From the NCBI GenBank assembly GCA_034422075.1, contig DAOUJX010000015.1, positions 1 to 22,974 on the forward strand: 22,974 nucleotides of DNA, read 5' to 3'. The notes under the pieces are model-generated. The model saw only the letters and a list, made by a program, of their open reading frames with translations. It ran no database searches and was not told the DNA's origin. Shown in pieces: positions 13,442 to 20,261 of the stretch (within the stretch, counting starts at the first letter, position 1; each line of letters starts with the position of its first letter). The DNA is from S34-282 sp034422075 (GTDB lineage Bacteria > Chloroflexota > Dehalococcoidia > Lucifugimonadales > Australimonadaceae). Both the position numbers and the translations under genes were made by a program.

Positions 13442-15727
13442 CTACGCCTTGGCCGCAGACTTTCGCATCTCGCGTGCGGATTCGACCATGTGGTGGAGCG
13501 ACTCCGTCACCTCGTCCCAACCCCGCGTCTTGAGGCCACAGTCGGGATTCACCCACAACTGATCGGGAGAGAGGACGCTGCTCGCCTTGACGAGAAGGTC
13601 GCGCATCTCAGCGCGCGACGGCACGCGGGGTGAGTGGATGTCGTAGACGCCCGGCCCTATCTCGTTCGGGTACTGGTACTCGCCGAATGCACGGAGCAGT
13701 TCCATGTCGCTGCGTGACGATTCGATGGAGATAACGTCGGCGTCCATCGCGCCAATGCTTTCGATGATGTCATTGAACTCGGAATAGCACATGTGCGTAT
13801 GGATTTGGGTGGCGTCGGCGGCGCCGCTGGCAGCAAGGCGGAAGCACTCCACCGCCCACTCGAGATAGTCGTCCCAGTCCTCGCGGCGCAGCGGCAGTCC
13901 CTCGCGGATCGCTGGCTCGTCGATTTGGATGGCACGTATCCCCGCCTTCTCCAAATCGACGACCTCGTCGCGGATGGCCAGGGCAAGTTGGCGGCAGGTC
14001 TGAGAGCGGGGCTGGTCGTCGCGGACGAACGACCATTGGAGCATGGTGACGGGTCCGGTGAGCATCCCCTTGACGGGCTTGTCGGTAAGCGACTGGGCGT
14101 AGATGCTCCACTCTACCGTCATCGGCTCGGGGCGGCTGACGTCCCCGTAGATGATGGGCGGCTTGACGGCGCGTGAGCCATAGGACTGCACCCAGCCGTT
14201 GCGCGTGTGCGCAAAGCCTGTCAATTGTTCGCCGAAGTACTCGACCATGTCATTGCGCTCCGGCTCACCGTGGACGAGGACGTCAAGGCCTGCCTCTTCC
14301 TGGAAGCGAATGACGTGCTCTATCTCCTTGCGCAGGAAATCGCGGTACTGCGCGTCGTCGATGTCCCCGCTGCGGCGTGCTGCCCGCGCTCTGCGTATCT
14401 CGCTGGTTTGGGGGAATGAGCCAATGGTGGTCGTCGGGAAGCGCGGCAGTCGAATCGTCTTATTCTGCACCTCGCGCCGCGCCGCGTACGCACTCGTCCG
14501 CCGCAGCATCGCCTCGTCGACGGAGGCGGTACGCTCGGCAACTGCGGCATCGTGGATGCGTGTGGATACGCGACGGCTCCGCATCGCGGCGGCATTCTTG
14601 CCCAGCTCCCTGGCGACGCTGTGGCGTCCAAAGTTGAGCGCGTGCGTGAGGGTGGCAATCTCACCGACCTTCTGAACGGCGAAAGCCAGCCAGGAGCGCA
14701 TCTCCGCGTCCATCGCCGTCTCCCCATCGAGGTCGACGGGTGTGTGGAGCAAGGAACAGGAGGGGCCAACCATGAGGCGCGAGCCGCCGAGTGCCTGTGC
14801 CGCGCGCTCTAGCGGCGCAAGCGCCGCTTCCAAGTCGGCACGCCAAACGTTGCGCCCGTCCACGACGCCCAGCGAGAGCATCTTGTCGGGGCCAAGTTTG
14901 TGCAGCACCTCATCCAGTTGCCCAGGAGCACGCACGAGGTCGAGGTGGAGACCCGCCACGGGCATAGCTAGGGCGGAGAGCAGGTTTTCGCGCAAGCCGC
15001 CAAAGTAGACTGCGACCAGAACCTTGAGCGCCGAAACGGTCGCTGTCAGGCCGCCGTACGTTTGCCCAATAGCCGCACGAATGCGCCCGTCCAGTGTGAG
15101 GCCGAGGATGGGCTCATCCATTTGCACCCACGTCGCCCCGGCGGCGGACAACTGCCGCAACACGTCTTCGTACACTGGCAGCAACGCATCGAGCAACGTC
15201 AGCGGCTCGAATCCTGCCGTGCGTGACTTGCCGAGGAGTAGGAAGCTGACCGGGCCAAGCAGCACGGGCCGCGTCGTGATGCCGAGCGCCTTGGCCTCGA
15301 GAAACTCATCGATGGGCTTGGTGGAGGAGAGTGTGAACGTCTCGCCGGGCTCCAACTCAGGGACAATGTAGTGGTAGTTGGTATCGAACCACTTCGTCAT
15401 CTCCATTGCAGGAGCGTCGGCGCGCCCGCGCGCCATTGCGAAGTAGGTGTCGAGGTCGACAGGCCCTCCCTCGTGCCCAAATCGCGCGGGTACTGCGCCG
15501 ACCATCGCCGTCGTGTCGAGCACCTGGTCGTAGAACGAAAAGTCGTTGGAAGGGATGTGGTCGATGCCGAGGTCGCGCTGGAGTGTCCAGTGCTGGCGGC
15601 GCAAGCGTGCCGCAGTTTCAAGTAATTCTTCGCGCTCCGAGCGTCCGGCCCAATAGGCTTCGACAGCACGTTTGAGTTCGCGGTTGGGCCCAATACGCGG
15701 AAACCCAAGATTAGAGGCGATAGCCAT
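13442..15727 (-). CDS. metE: Cobalamin-independent methionine synthase
   Basis: 761 residues, full length for the two-barrel enzyme. It moves a methyl group from 5-methyl-THF-polyglutamate to homocysteine without B12. The N-terminal barrel starts LGFPRIGPNRELKRAVEAYW. The catalytic C-terminal barrel has PTTTIGSFPQTSEIR and the zinc ligands H645 and C647 (in HTHMCYSEF), E669 and C730 (in NPDCGLKTR), the expected positions. It heads the gcvT-gcvH-gcvPA-gcvPB genes, so the operon produces one-carbon units from glycine and includes a step that consumes them; the linking reductase (MetF) is not in the window. ATG 15727 has only a weak, distant AGAGGA upstream. A TACAAT box inside an inverted repeat lies 36 nt upstream. 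Confidence 0.97.
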   Translation of the reverse strand: MAIASNLGFPRIGPNRELKRAVEAYWAGRSEREELLETAARLRRQHWTLQRDLGIDHIPSNDFSFYDQVLDTTAMVGAVPARFGHEGGPVDLDTYFAMARGRADAPAMEMTKWFDTNYHYIVPELEPGETFTLSSTKPIDEFLEAKALGITTRPVLLGPVSFLLLGKSRTAGFEPLTLLDALLPVYEDVLRQLSAAGATWVQMDEPILGLTLDGRIRAAIGQTYGGLTATVSALKVLVAVYFGGLRENLLSALAMPVAGLHLDLVRAPGQLDEVLHKLGPDKMLSLGVVDGRNVWRADLEAALAPLERAAQALGGSRLMVGPSCSLLHTPVDLDGETAMDAEMRSWLAFAVQKVGEIATLTHALNFGRHSVARELGKNAAAMRSRRVSTRIHDAAVAERTASVDEAMLRRTSAYAARREVQNKTIRLPRFPTTTIGSFPQTSEIRRARAARRSGDIDDAQYRDFLRKEIEHVIRFQEEAGLDVLVHGEPERNDMVEYFGEQLTGFAHTRNGWVQSYGSRAVKPPIIYGDVSRPEPMTVEWSIYAQSLTDKPVKGMLTGPVTMLQWSFVRDDQPRSQTCRQLALAIRDEVVDLEKAGIRAIQIDEPAIREGLPLRREDWDDYLEWAVECFRLAASGAADATQIHTHMCYSEFNDIIESIGAMDADVISIESSRSDMELLRAFGEYQYPNEIGPGVYDIHSPRVPSRAEMRDLLVKASSVLSPDQLWVNPDCGLKTRGWDEVTESLHHMVESAREMRKSAAKA

Positions 15728-15758
15728 AAGAAGCGAGTGTCCTCTCTGGGTAGATGTA

Positions 15759-15773
15759 CCGCTATTGTAGCGG
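15759..15773 (-). promoter_or_regulatory. -10 box of metE within an inverted repeat (possible operator)
   Basis: TACAAT (15764-15769, minus strand) sits inside the perfect inverted repeat CCGCTA-TTG-TAGCGG. It predicts a start near 15757, about 30 nt before metE ATG. No convincing -35 is seen. A nearly identical sequence surrounds the DtxR-family/tRNA-Thr promoters at 921-938. Confidence 0.45.
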
Positions 15774-15826
15774 CGCGCAGGGTCGGCGCGCCATTGAAGG
15801 CGATGAAGGGCCCCGCCCTGCCTCGC

Positions 15827-15961
15827 CTACTGCATCCGCCGCGATTCCATTAGGAACGCTGCGCCGACTAGCGCAACCACCAGCATGGCTGCGGCCATCA
15901 GCCACAGGAAACTGCGGGTGCCTTCAACACATACCCGCCCGGTTTCATACTCCCGGCCCAC
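15827..15961 (-). CDS. Possible small single-pass membrane protein between fabI and metE
   Basis: 44 residues from GTG 15961; the same frame extends to TTG 16003 (58 residues) and then to the fabI stop codon. A hydrophobic stretch of about 21 residues (FLWLMAAAMLVVALVGAAFLM) is followed by the basic end ESRRMQ, giving a typical N-out/C-in membrane segment. The longer form has two Cys 13 residues apart before the segment. No known family, and no good ribosome-binding site for either start. Codon use resembles the neighbours. It is the only content I see in the 282-nt fabI-metE gap besides the metE promoter and the fabI hairpin. Confidence 0.35.
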   Translation of the reverse strand: MGREYETGRVCVEGTRSFLWLMAAAMLVVALVGAAFLMESRRMQ

Positions 15962-15990
15962 GTCTTCACAACGGCCCTCGCTGGGGACAT

Positions 15991-16018
15991 GGCGTCCGCT
16001 CAACGCGGCTCAGACGCC
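15991..16018 (-). terminator. Stem-loop overlapping the fabI stop codon
   Basis: On the minus strand GGCGT (16014-16018) pairs with ACGCC (15991-15995), and CCGC (16005-16008) with GCGG (15996-15999), around a 5-nt loop, with a bulge holding the stop codon. There is no U-tract, so this may be a partial terminator or a 3'-end stabiliser. Confidence 0.35.
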
Positions 16019-16783
16019 CATTACGTGATAGCCGGCGTCAACGTACAACACCTCCCCGGTGATGCCGGATGCCAGCGGGCTGGCGAGAAATAGCGCAGCA
16101 CCGCCGACTTCATCCTGCGTGATGTTGCGTCGCAGGGGGGCACGCTCGGCGTGAATGCGCTGCATGTCGGCAAAGCCGCCGATGCCGCGCGCGGCGAGCG
16201 TGTTCAATGGCCCGGCGGAGACGGCGTTGACGCGGATATTCTGCCGGCCAAGCTCCGCCGCAAGCTGCTTCACTTCATTCTCTAAGGCTGCCTTGGCAAC
16301 CCCCATCACGTTGTAGCCCGGATAGACCTTGTCGGCGGCATGAAACGTCAGCGTGGTGATGCTGCCTCCCTCGGTCATGCGCGCGGCGGCGGCGCGGGCG
16401 ATGGGCAGCAGCGAGTAGGCACTCACCTCGAGCGCGAGGCGAAAGCCCTCTGCTCCCGTGGCCGAAAACGCGCCGGATAGGTCATCGCGGTTGGCGAAGG
16501 CGACGCTGTGGACCACAGCGGTGAGCGGCGCGTTCTGAGTCGCGGCGTCGAAAGCGCCCGAGACCTGCGCCTCGTCGAGGACGTCGCACTGAACGGCGCG
16601 GGCGCGTTCCAGGGCGTCGACCAGTTCGAGCGCGCCCTTGGCCATGCGCTCGTTCTGGTAGGTGATGGTAAGGTCTGCGCCCGCCTCGTGGAGCATCCGG
16701 GCGATCGCCCACGCGATGCTGCGGTGGTTGGCAACGCCCAAGACAAGCACGGCGCTGCCCGACAGGTCGATGGGTATGGCCAC
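16010..16783 (-). CDS. fabI: Enoyl-[acyl-carrier-protein] reductase (NADH), FabI type
   Basis: 257 residues, the usual FabI length, an atypical short-chain dehydrogenase. It reduces trans-2-enoyl-ACP in the last step of each fatty-acid elongation cycle. The nucleotide-binding loop is GVANHRSIAWAIA (16-28). The catalytic pair Y157 and K164 lies in GYNVMGVAK, spaced by six as expected. RVNAVSAGPLNTLAARGI and the end YVDAGYHVMGV are typical. The second active-site tyrosine of FabI (Tyr146 in E. coli) is Phe here (F147 in LTFHAADK). The start is GTG 16783, 4 nt after the EVE-gene stop, with GGAGG 12 nt upstream; the frame is open further up only inside the EVE gene. Confidence 0.94.
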   Translation of the reverse strand: MAIPIDLSGSAVLVLGVANHRSIAWAIARMLHEAGADLTITYQNERMAKGALELVDALERARAVQCDVLDEAQVSGAFDAATQNAPLTAVVHSVAFANRDDLSGAFSATGAEGFRLALEVSAYSLLPIARAAAARMTEGGSITTLTFHAADKVYPGYNVMGVAKAALENEVKQLAAELGRQNIRVNAVSAGPLNTLAARGIGGFADMQRIHAERAPLRRNITQDEVGGAALFLASPLASGITGEVLYVDAGYHVMGV

Positions 16784-16787
16784 GACG

Positions 16788-17333
16788 CTAGTAGGCCTCC
16801 GCCGCCTGACGGTCCAGAGCGCACACGCCGTCATTGGCTGCGTGCTGCAGCGAAGGGAAGGGATAGGGTGCACGCGAGATGCGCCGGGCCCGGCGCATCT
16901 CTCCCTCCAGCATCTGGAAGTCGGCCTTGGGGATGAGGTGGAGCAGGCCCTGAAAGGCGAGCGGCCACCATTCCGGCGTCCACTTGCGCACGTAGTCCAT
17001 ACGCGGTGCGATGAGGCGCGCATCGAGCCGCTGAGTGGGGTCAAGCACGACGTTCCTTCGCGTTCCTACGAGAAGCCTGTAGGGCTCACCGCCCGGCTCC
17101 AGGGGAAAGCCGCCATGCGCGTCTTCGGAGTAGCGCTCGGTGACGGTAAGCGCGGCAGCAAAGGCTAGGACGTTGCGGGCATAGACCATGATACGGTCGC
17201 CGGGCTCCATGCGCTGGACGCGTTTGCGGTGCGCTACGCCAAACCCAACGACGCTGTGCTGCTTGCGCTCGAGCGCCTCAAGGTACTCGGCGCCGACCGC
17301 AATCATCCAATAGTTGCGCGGAGGTGTGGCCAT
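16788..17333 (-). CDS. EVE-domain (PUA-like) protein
   Basis: 181 residues. The N-terminal 130 or so residues look like an EVE domain: NYWMIAVGAEYLEALERK, then VVGFGVAHRKRVQRMEPGDRIMVYA, where a PUA-like barrel begins with an aromatic YWMI strand and has the PGDRIMVY turn. EVE domains read modified bases in nucleic acids and are often found in defence or RNA-linked contexts. Here it stands as a single-domain gene directly in front of fabI, 4 nt apart, so it is probably co-transcribed with that housekeeping gene. The last 50 residues are less typical. ATG 17333 has no Shine-Dalgarno; TACAAT ends 6 nt upstream, so the mRNA is probably leaderless. Confidence 0.8.
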   Translation of the reverse strand: MATPPRNYWMIAVGAEYLEALERKQHSVVGFGVAHRKRVQRMEPGDRIMVYARNVLAFAAALTVTERYSEDAHGGFPLEPGGEPYRLLVGTRRNVVLDPTQRLDARLIAPRMDYVRKWTPEWWPLAFQGLLHLIPKADFQMLEGEMRRARRISRAPYPFPSLQHAANDGVCALDRQAAEAY

Positions 17334-17339
17334 ACACGA

Positions 17340-17345
17340 ATTGTA
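17340..17345 (-). promoter_or_regulatory. -10 box of the EVE-fabI unit (leaderless type)
   Basis: TACAAT on the minus strand ends 6 nt before ATG 17333. No -35 match is seen 16-18 bp upstream. Confidence 0.45.
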
Positions 17346-17372
17346 GCATTCGGGCCTTCACCCTCCGGGATC

Positions 17373-17388
17373 GCCTCACGAAGGAGGC
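17373..17388 (-). terminator. Weak hairpin after the DUF502 gene
   Basis: GCCTC-CTTCGT-GAGGC (5-bp stem, 6-nt loop) lies 12 nt after the DUF502 stop codon. No T-tract, so only a candidate. Confidence 0.25.
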
Positions 17389-17400
17389 AGGGTAGATGCG

Positions 17401-18123
17401 CTACTCCGGGTTGGCCCTGAAGCGTCCCGTGAAGCGTGGTGCGCCCAGCCCCTCTGTCGGGATGCGCGCCATCGATACCTGCTCCGGCAACACGATGCCC
17501 CCGGAGAACACCAGCTTCATCGCCGCGTCCACCGATAGATCCGTCTCAAAGACCTCATCCTCTCGTACGAGGGCCATATTCCCGGACGTTGGGTTCGGAA
17601 TGGTCGGGATGTAGACGAGCACCAGCGAGTCGTGACCCTCGCTCGCCTCAATGCGGCCGGTGACGAACCCCAGCGCCATCATCCCCTCGCGCGGCCACTC
17701 CACGAACACAACACGCGTGAAGCTGTGCTGCGACGTCAGCACCGTCGTCGCCTGCTGCGCTACGCCGAAAATCGTCTTCACGATCGGGATGAGGCTAATC
17801 AGCTTCCCGAGGATATCGTTAGCCCTGCGTCCGATTCCTGTTGAGACGGCAAGCCCAACTATATAGAAGACGACGACCAAGACGATGAGGCCGATACCCC
17901 AGAAGTCCCACGGCTCGCCTTCGACGAACGGCAACCCGCGAATCAGGCCGTCAGCATAGCTGATAAGGAAGGCGAGGACGAATATCGTGGCCAGCAAGGG
18001 AAGCAGTTCGACAAGCCCCGCCAGCATCCTGCCCTGTATGTGCTGCTCGATGCGCTTGGGTATCCCGGGCGGCTTTGCCTCTGGCGCCTCGGGTAATGCG
18101 CTACTGGGCTGTTCCGCTGCCAT
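17401..18123 (-). CDS. DUF502-family membrane protein
   Basis: 240 residues. After a Pro/Ala-rich start come two membrane helices (about 33-56, LAGLVELLPLLATIFVLAFL, and about 73-98, WGIGLIVLVVVFYIVGLAVS). The conserved block that follows reads KLISLIPIVKTIFGVAQQATT, then a soluble part with FVEWPREGMMALGFVTG and VYIPTIPNPTSGNMALV; IPTxPNPTSG is the DUF502 signature. The function of the family is unknown; it is widespread in bacteria and plants (LIKE COV). ATG 18123 has GGAGG 5 nt upstream. It lies 81 nt behind the VOC gene on the same strand. Confidence 0.9.
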   Translation of the reverse strand: MAAEQPSSALPEAPEAKPPGIPKRIEQHIQGRMLAGLVELLPLLATIFVLAFLISYADGLIRGLPFVEGEPWDFWGIGLIVLVVVFYIVGLAVSTGIGRRANDILGKLISLIPIVKTIFGVAQQATTVLTSQHSFTRVVFVEWPREGMMALGFVTGRIEASEGHDSLVLVYIPTIPNPTSGNMALVREDEVFETDLSVDAAMKLVFSGGIVLPEQVSMARIPTEGLGAPRFTGRFRANPE

Positions 18124-18204
18124 TGGAGCCTCCTATTCAGTAACTGACGACTGCGATATGCGCGTCCACAAGTGCGATGCCATCCTGCTCAGTTATGAAC
18201 TCCC

Positions 18205-18606
18205 TTACCCCCACGGGTTGTAGGAGCCGAAGTTCCAGAGATGTCCTTCGGGATCGCGGGCGGAGTAGAGACGTCCGCCGTAGGGTTGGTCGGCAATCTC
18301 CATCACAATTTCGGCGCCAGCCGCCCTTGCGCGTTCGTAATGTGCATCGATTTCAGGCACTACTATGTAGGGGCTCATGGTGACGCCGCCCGCCTCGCGC
18401 GGCTGGCGCACCAAGTCGTCGAACTCGCTCTGGAGGCGCGAGCCAAGCATGATCATGCCTTCCCCAAGCCTCAATTGGGCATGCGCGATGCTCCCAGCCT
18501 CGCCCGGTACAACCAAATGGCGCTCAAAGCCGAACGCATCGCACAGCCAATCAATTGCGGCGGGCGCATCCTCGTAGCGCATTCCAGGGATGATGTTGCC
18601 GGGCAC
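18205..18606 (-). CDS. VOC-superfamily (glyoxalase/bleomycin-resistance-like) protein
   Basis: 133 residues from GTG 18606. Two beta-alpha-beta-beta-beta modules are visible: one begins PGMRYEDAPAAIDWLCDAFGFE, and the second has VVPEIDAHYERARAAGAEIVMEI and ends with DPEGHLWNFGSY, where E is a usual metal ligand. It is closest to the small PhnB/YkcA-like glyoxalases; substrate unknown. TTG 18612 is also possible (two residues longer). GTG is preferred because GGGAAG lies 7 nt before it. The gene begins 15 nt after the polysaccharide deacetylase stop and is read from the same transcript. Confidence 0.85.
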   Translation of the reverse strand: MPGNIIPGMRYEDAPAAIDWLCDAFGFERHLVVPGEAGSIAHAQLRLGEGMIMLGSRLQSEFDDLVRQPREAGGVTMSPYIVVPEIDAHYERARAAGAEIVMEIADQPYGGRLYSARDPEGHLWNFGSYNPWG

Positions 18607-18621
18607 AGGCAAACTTCCCGG

Positions 18622-19491
18622 CTAACCCGCGGCGAGTGCCGGCGCCTCGCCGCCGACCAGCGTGGCAGGCTCGTCCGCGTGGTCGCGCGCCCACTGTTCC
18701 GCCGCCTCATCTATGCGCGCAAAGCGCACGCGTGGGCGCTCCAGCATGTAGTTGATGAGTCGCTCGAGGATGGCGAACCGGCTCGGTCTCCCGATGATCT
18801 GTGGGTGGAAGGCAAGATTGAGCGCGCTGCCCCACTTGTAGAGCTGGTCAAAGGCGTCTTTCCATGTAGCAAGGACGCCATCGGTGCCTACCATCGCGTG
18901 ACGCACCTCCGCCGGTGGCTGGTAACCCCAGTAGACGAAGTCGTCCAGCTCCCAGTGGAATGGCACCTCTACCAGCCGCGCGCCCTTGGGCGACTCAGCC
19001 CAATACGGCATGTCGTGGCCCATGAGCGAGGTGTCGTACAGCAGCCCGTGTTCGCCCAGCAAATCGAGCGTATGCGGACCAAGGTCGGCGGAGGGTGAGC
19101 GGAAGCCTCGCGGCTTATAGCCCGTTAGGCTGCTGAGGATATCGAGGCTGAGTTCGAAGACGCGGCGCTCTTCGTCCCGCTCCATACTCGGGGGCGCCTC
19201 GTGCAGGTAGCCGTGCGCGCCAACCTCATGGCCGCGCCGGTGTATCTCCCGCACCATGTCCTCGTGCGTCTCCGCCACCTGCCCAGGGATGTAGAAGCTG
19301 GCAGGCAAGCGGTATTGGTCCAGCAAGTCAAGGATGCGCGGGACGGCGACCGAGGGGCCGTACTCCGCAAGCGATAGCGCGGAGGGGCGCTGCCAAATCT
19401 CCGCCTTGCGCCGCACCCATGATGAGACGCCATCGATGTCGAAGGTGAGGAAAACCGTACACTGCACGTCGTCGGGCCAAATGCCGCTCAC
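18622..19491 (-). CDS. Polysaccharide deacetylase (NodB-fold, PuuE-like subgroup)
   Basis: 289 residues from GTG 19491 (GGAG 7 nt upstream). The N-terminus SGIWPDDVQCTVFLTFDID fits the PuuE/CDA1-like subgroup. Catalytic motifs: TFDID (16-20), the metal-binding H93-x3-H97 (HGYLH), RSPSAD (131-136) and, near the end, FHPQIIGRP with H229. The family removes acetyl or formyl groups from sugars, or in PuuE-like members acts on allantoin-type amides. No signal peptide or transmembrane helix is seen, so a cytosolic carbon-nitrogen hydrolase or deacetylase is likely; substrate unknown. The frame continues upstream through the tRNA-Sec gene, which excludes the longer start. It is followed after 15 nt by the VOC gene. 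Confidence 0.88.
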   Translation of the reverse strand: MSGIWPDDVQCTVFLTFDIDGVSSWVRRKAEIWQRPSALSLAEYGPSVAVPRILDLLDQYRLPASFYIPGQVAETHEDMVREIHRRGHEVGAHGYLHEAPPSMERDEERRVFELSLDILSSLTGYKPRGFRSPSADLGPHTLDLLGEHGLLYDTSLMGHDMPYWAESPKGARLVEVPFHWELDDFVYWGYQPPAEVRHAMVGTDGVLATWKDAFDQLYKWGSALNLAFHPQIIGRPSRFAILERLINYMLERPRVRFARIDEAAEQWARDHADEPATLVGGEAPALAAG

Positions 19492-19554
19492 CGCACCGCT
19501 CCTACCATCAGCGTGGGCGCATTCTCTACGCCGAGAGGACAAGGTACAAGGGGG

Positions 19555-19652
19555 TGGCGGGAGTGCGAGGGAGTCGAACCCTCCCCGGACCAGGATTCTG
19601 GCCCGGCAACGGTTTTGAAGACCGCGAGACCCACCGGAGCCCATCCACTCCC
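19555..19652 (-). tRNA. selC: tRNA-Sec(UCA), selenocysteine tRNA
   Basis: 98 nt including encoded CCA (19555-19557). On the minus strand it begins GGGAGTGG and ends GCACTCCC-G-CCA. The anticodon loop CTTCAAA in stem GCGGT/ACCGT gives anticodon TCA, which reads UGA. The very long variable arm (CCGGGCCAG paired with CTGGTCCGG, 9 bp with one G.U) and the block CTCCGGTG in the D arm are hallmarks of bacterial tRNA-Sec. The T arm is GAGGG/CCCTC around TTCGACT. The acceptor has seven Watson-Crick pairs and a G-G mismatch where the eighth pair is expected. A TACAAT -10 box lies 6 nt upstream. Confidence 0.95.
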
Positions 19653-19658
19653 GGGCGC

Positions 19659-19664
19659 ATTGTA
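19659..19664 (-). promoter_or_regulatory. -10 box of the tRNA-Sec gene
   Basis: TACAAT on the minus strand, 6 nt before the first tRNA base, would start transcription at or next to the mature 5' end. The -35 region (about TTCGGC) is poor. Confidence 0.5.
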
Positions 19665-19695
19665 GCGCGCGTCGGGCCCATGCCGAACGACCGCA

Positions 19696-19741
19696 AGTGC
19701 AGCGCCCCCCGCTCTGGTCATAGAGCGGGGGGCGCTGCACT
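19696..19741. terminator. Strong terminator-like hairpin after trxA
   Basis: A perfect 20-bp stem (19696-19715 with 19722-19741, core GCGCCCCCCGCTCT) has a 6-nt loop. It lies 22 nt after the trxA stop on the minus strand and separates trxA from the tRNA-Sec promoter. No T-tract follows. Confidence 0.75.
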
Positions 19742-19763
19742 GACTAATCGTCTATCGGCAGGG

Positions 19764-20093
19764 CTATGCGTCGAGGACGCTGTCGAGCTTCTTCTTGAGG
19801 ACGGACTTGGGAACGGCGCCGATGACCTGCTCGGCCACCTCGCCACCCTTGAAGACGAGGAGCGTGGGGATGCTACGGATGCCGAAGTCCATCGCTGTCT
19901 TGGGGTTGGCATCGACATCGACCTTGGCGAAACTGACCTTGCCGTCGTACTCGTCCGAAAGCTCGTCGACGACGGGGGCGATCATCTTGCATGGGCCGCA
20001 CCAGTCGGCCCAGAAGTCGACCAGCACAGGCTCGCTCGCTTCGAGCACCTGATGTTGGAAGTCATCGTCACTCACTGCAAAGGGCTTGGCCAC
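19764..20093 (-). CDS. trxA: Thioredoxin
   Basis: 109 residues, normal length. The active site W-C32-G-P-C35-K follows VLVDFWAD; KVDVDANPKTAMDFGIRSIPTLLVFKGG with the cis-Pro is typical. It reduces protein disulfides, and thiol or selenol oxidation products of peroxiredoxins, with electrons from thioredoxin reductase (not in the window). GTG 20093 is chosen because GGAGG lies 5 nt upstream; the ATG at 20105 overlaps that site and would add four residues. A good promoter lies upstream and a strong hairpin downstream, so it is a single-gene unit. Confidence 0.96.
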   Translation of the reverse strand: MAKPFAVSDDDFQHQVLEASEPVLVDFWADWCGPCKMIAPVVDELSDEYDGKVSFAKVDVDANPKTAMDFGIRSIPTLLVFKGGEVAEQVIGAVPKSVLKKKLDSVLDA

Positions 20094-20138
20094 GGTTACC
20101 TCCATAGCGCCCGGCGCTCGCGGCTCCGGACGCACTCA

Positions 20139-20168
20139 AGTGTACGCATCGCGCGCCTGCAACGTCAA
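20139..20168 (-). promoter_or_regulatory. Sigma70-type promoter of trxA
   Basis: TTGACG (20163-20168), an 18-bp spacer and TACACT (20139-20144) predict a start near 20132, about 39 nt before GTG 20093. Confidence 0.6.
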
Positions 20169-20189
20169 CGCAAGCAGAATGCATGGCAG

Positions 20190-20219
20190 TTGCCCCTATA
20201 TGCATAGATACGCTATGGT
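20190..20219 (+). promoter_or_regulatory. Possible promoter of the GPP34 gene
   Basis: TTGCCC (20190-20195), an 18-bp spacer and TATGGT (20214-20219) give a leader of about 36 nt. It is divergent from the trxA promoter. Confidence 0.35.
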
Positions 20220-20261
20220 TCGAACAGGAGAATCCTCACATTAACTAACGAGGTTGGCACC

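Noticed and set aside
15728..15826. Cobalamin or SAM riboswitch ahead of metE
   Set aside because: The predicted leader after the TACAAT box is about 30 nt, too short, and no riboswitch core was recognised in the 100 nt upstream.
16010..16012. fabI UGA as a second selenocysteine codon
   Set aside because: FabI ends normally at this point with the usual YHVMGV end, no Cys position is expected there, and the nearby hairpin overlaps the codon instead of lying 16-37 nt downstream.
19492..19740. N-terminal extension of the polysaccharide deacetylase frame
   Set aside because: It crosses the tRNA-Sec gene and the trxA hairpin; GTG 19491 has a good ribosome site and the family start.
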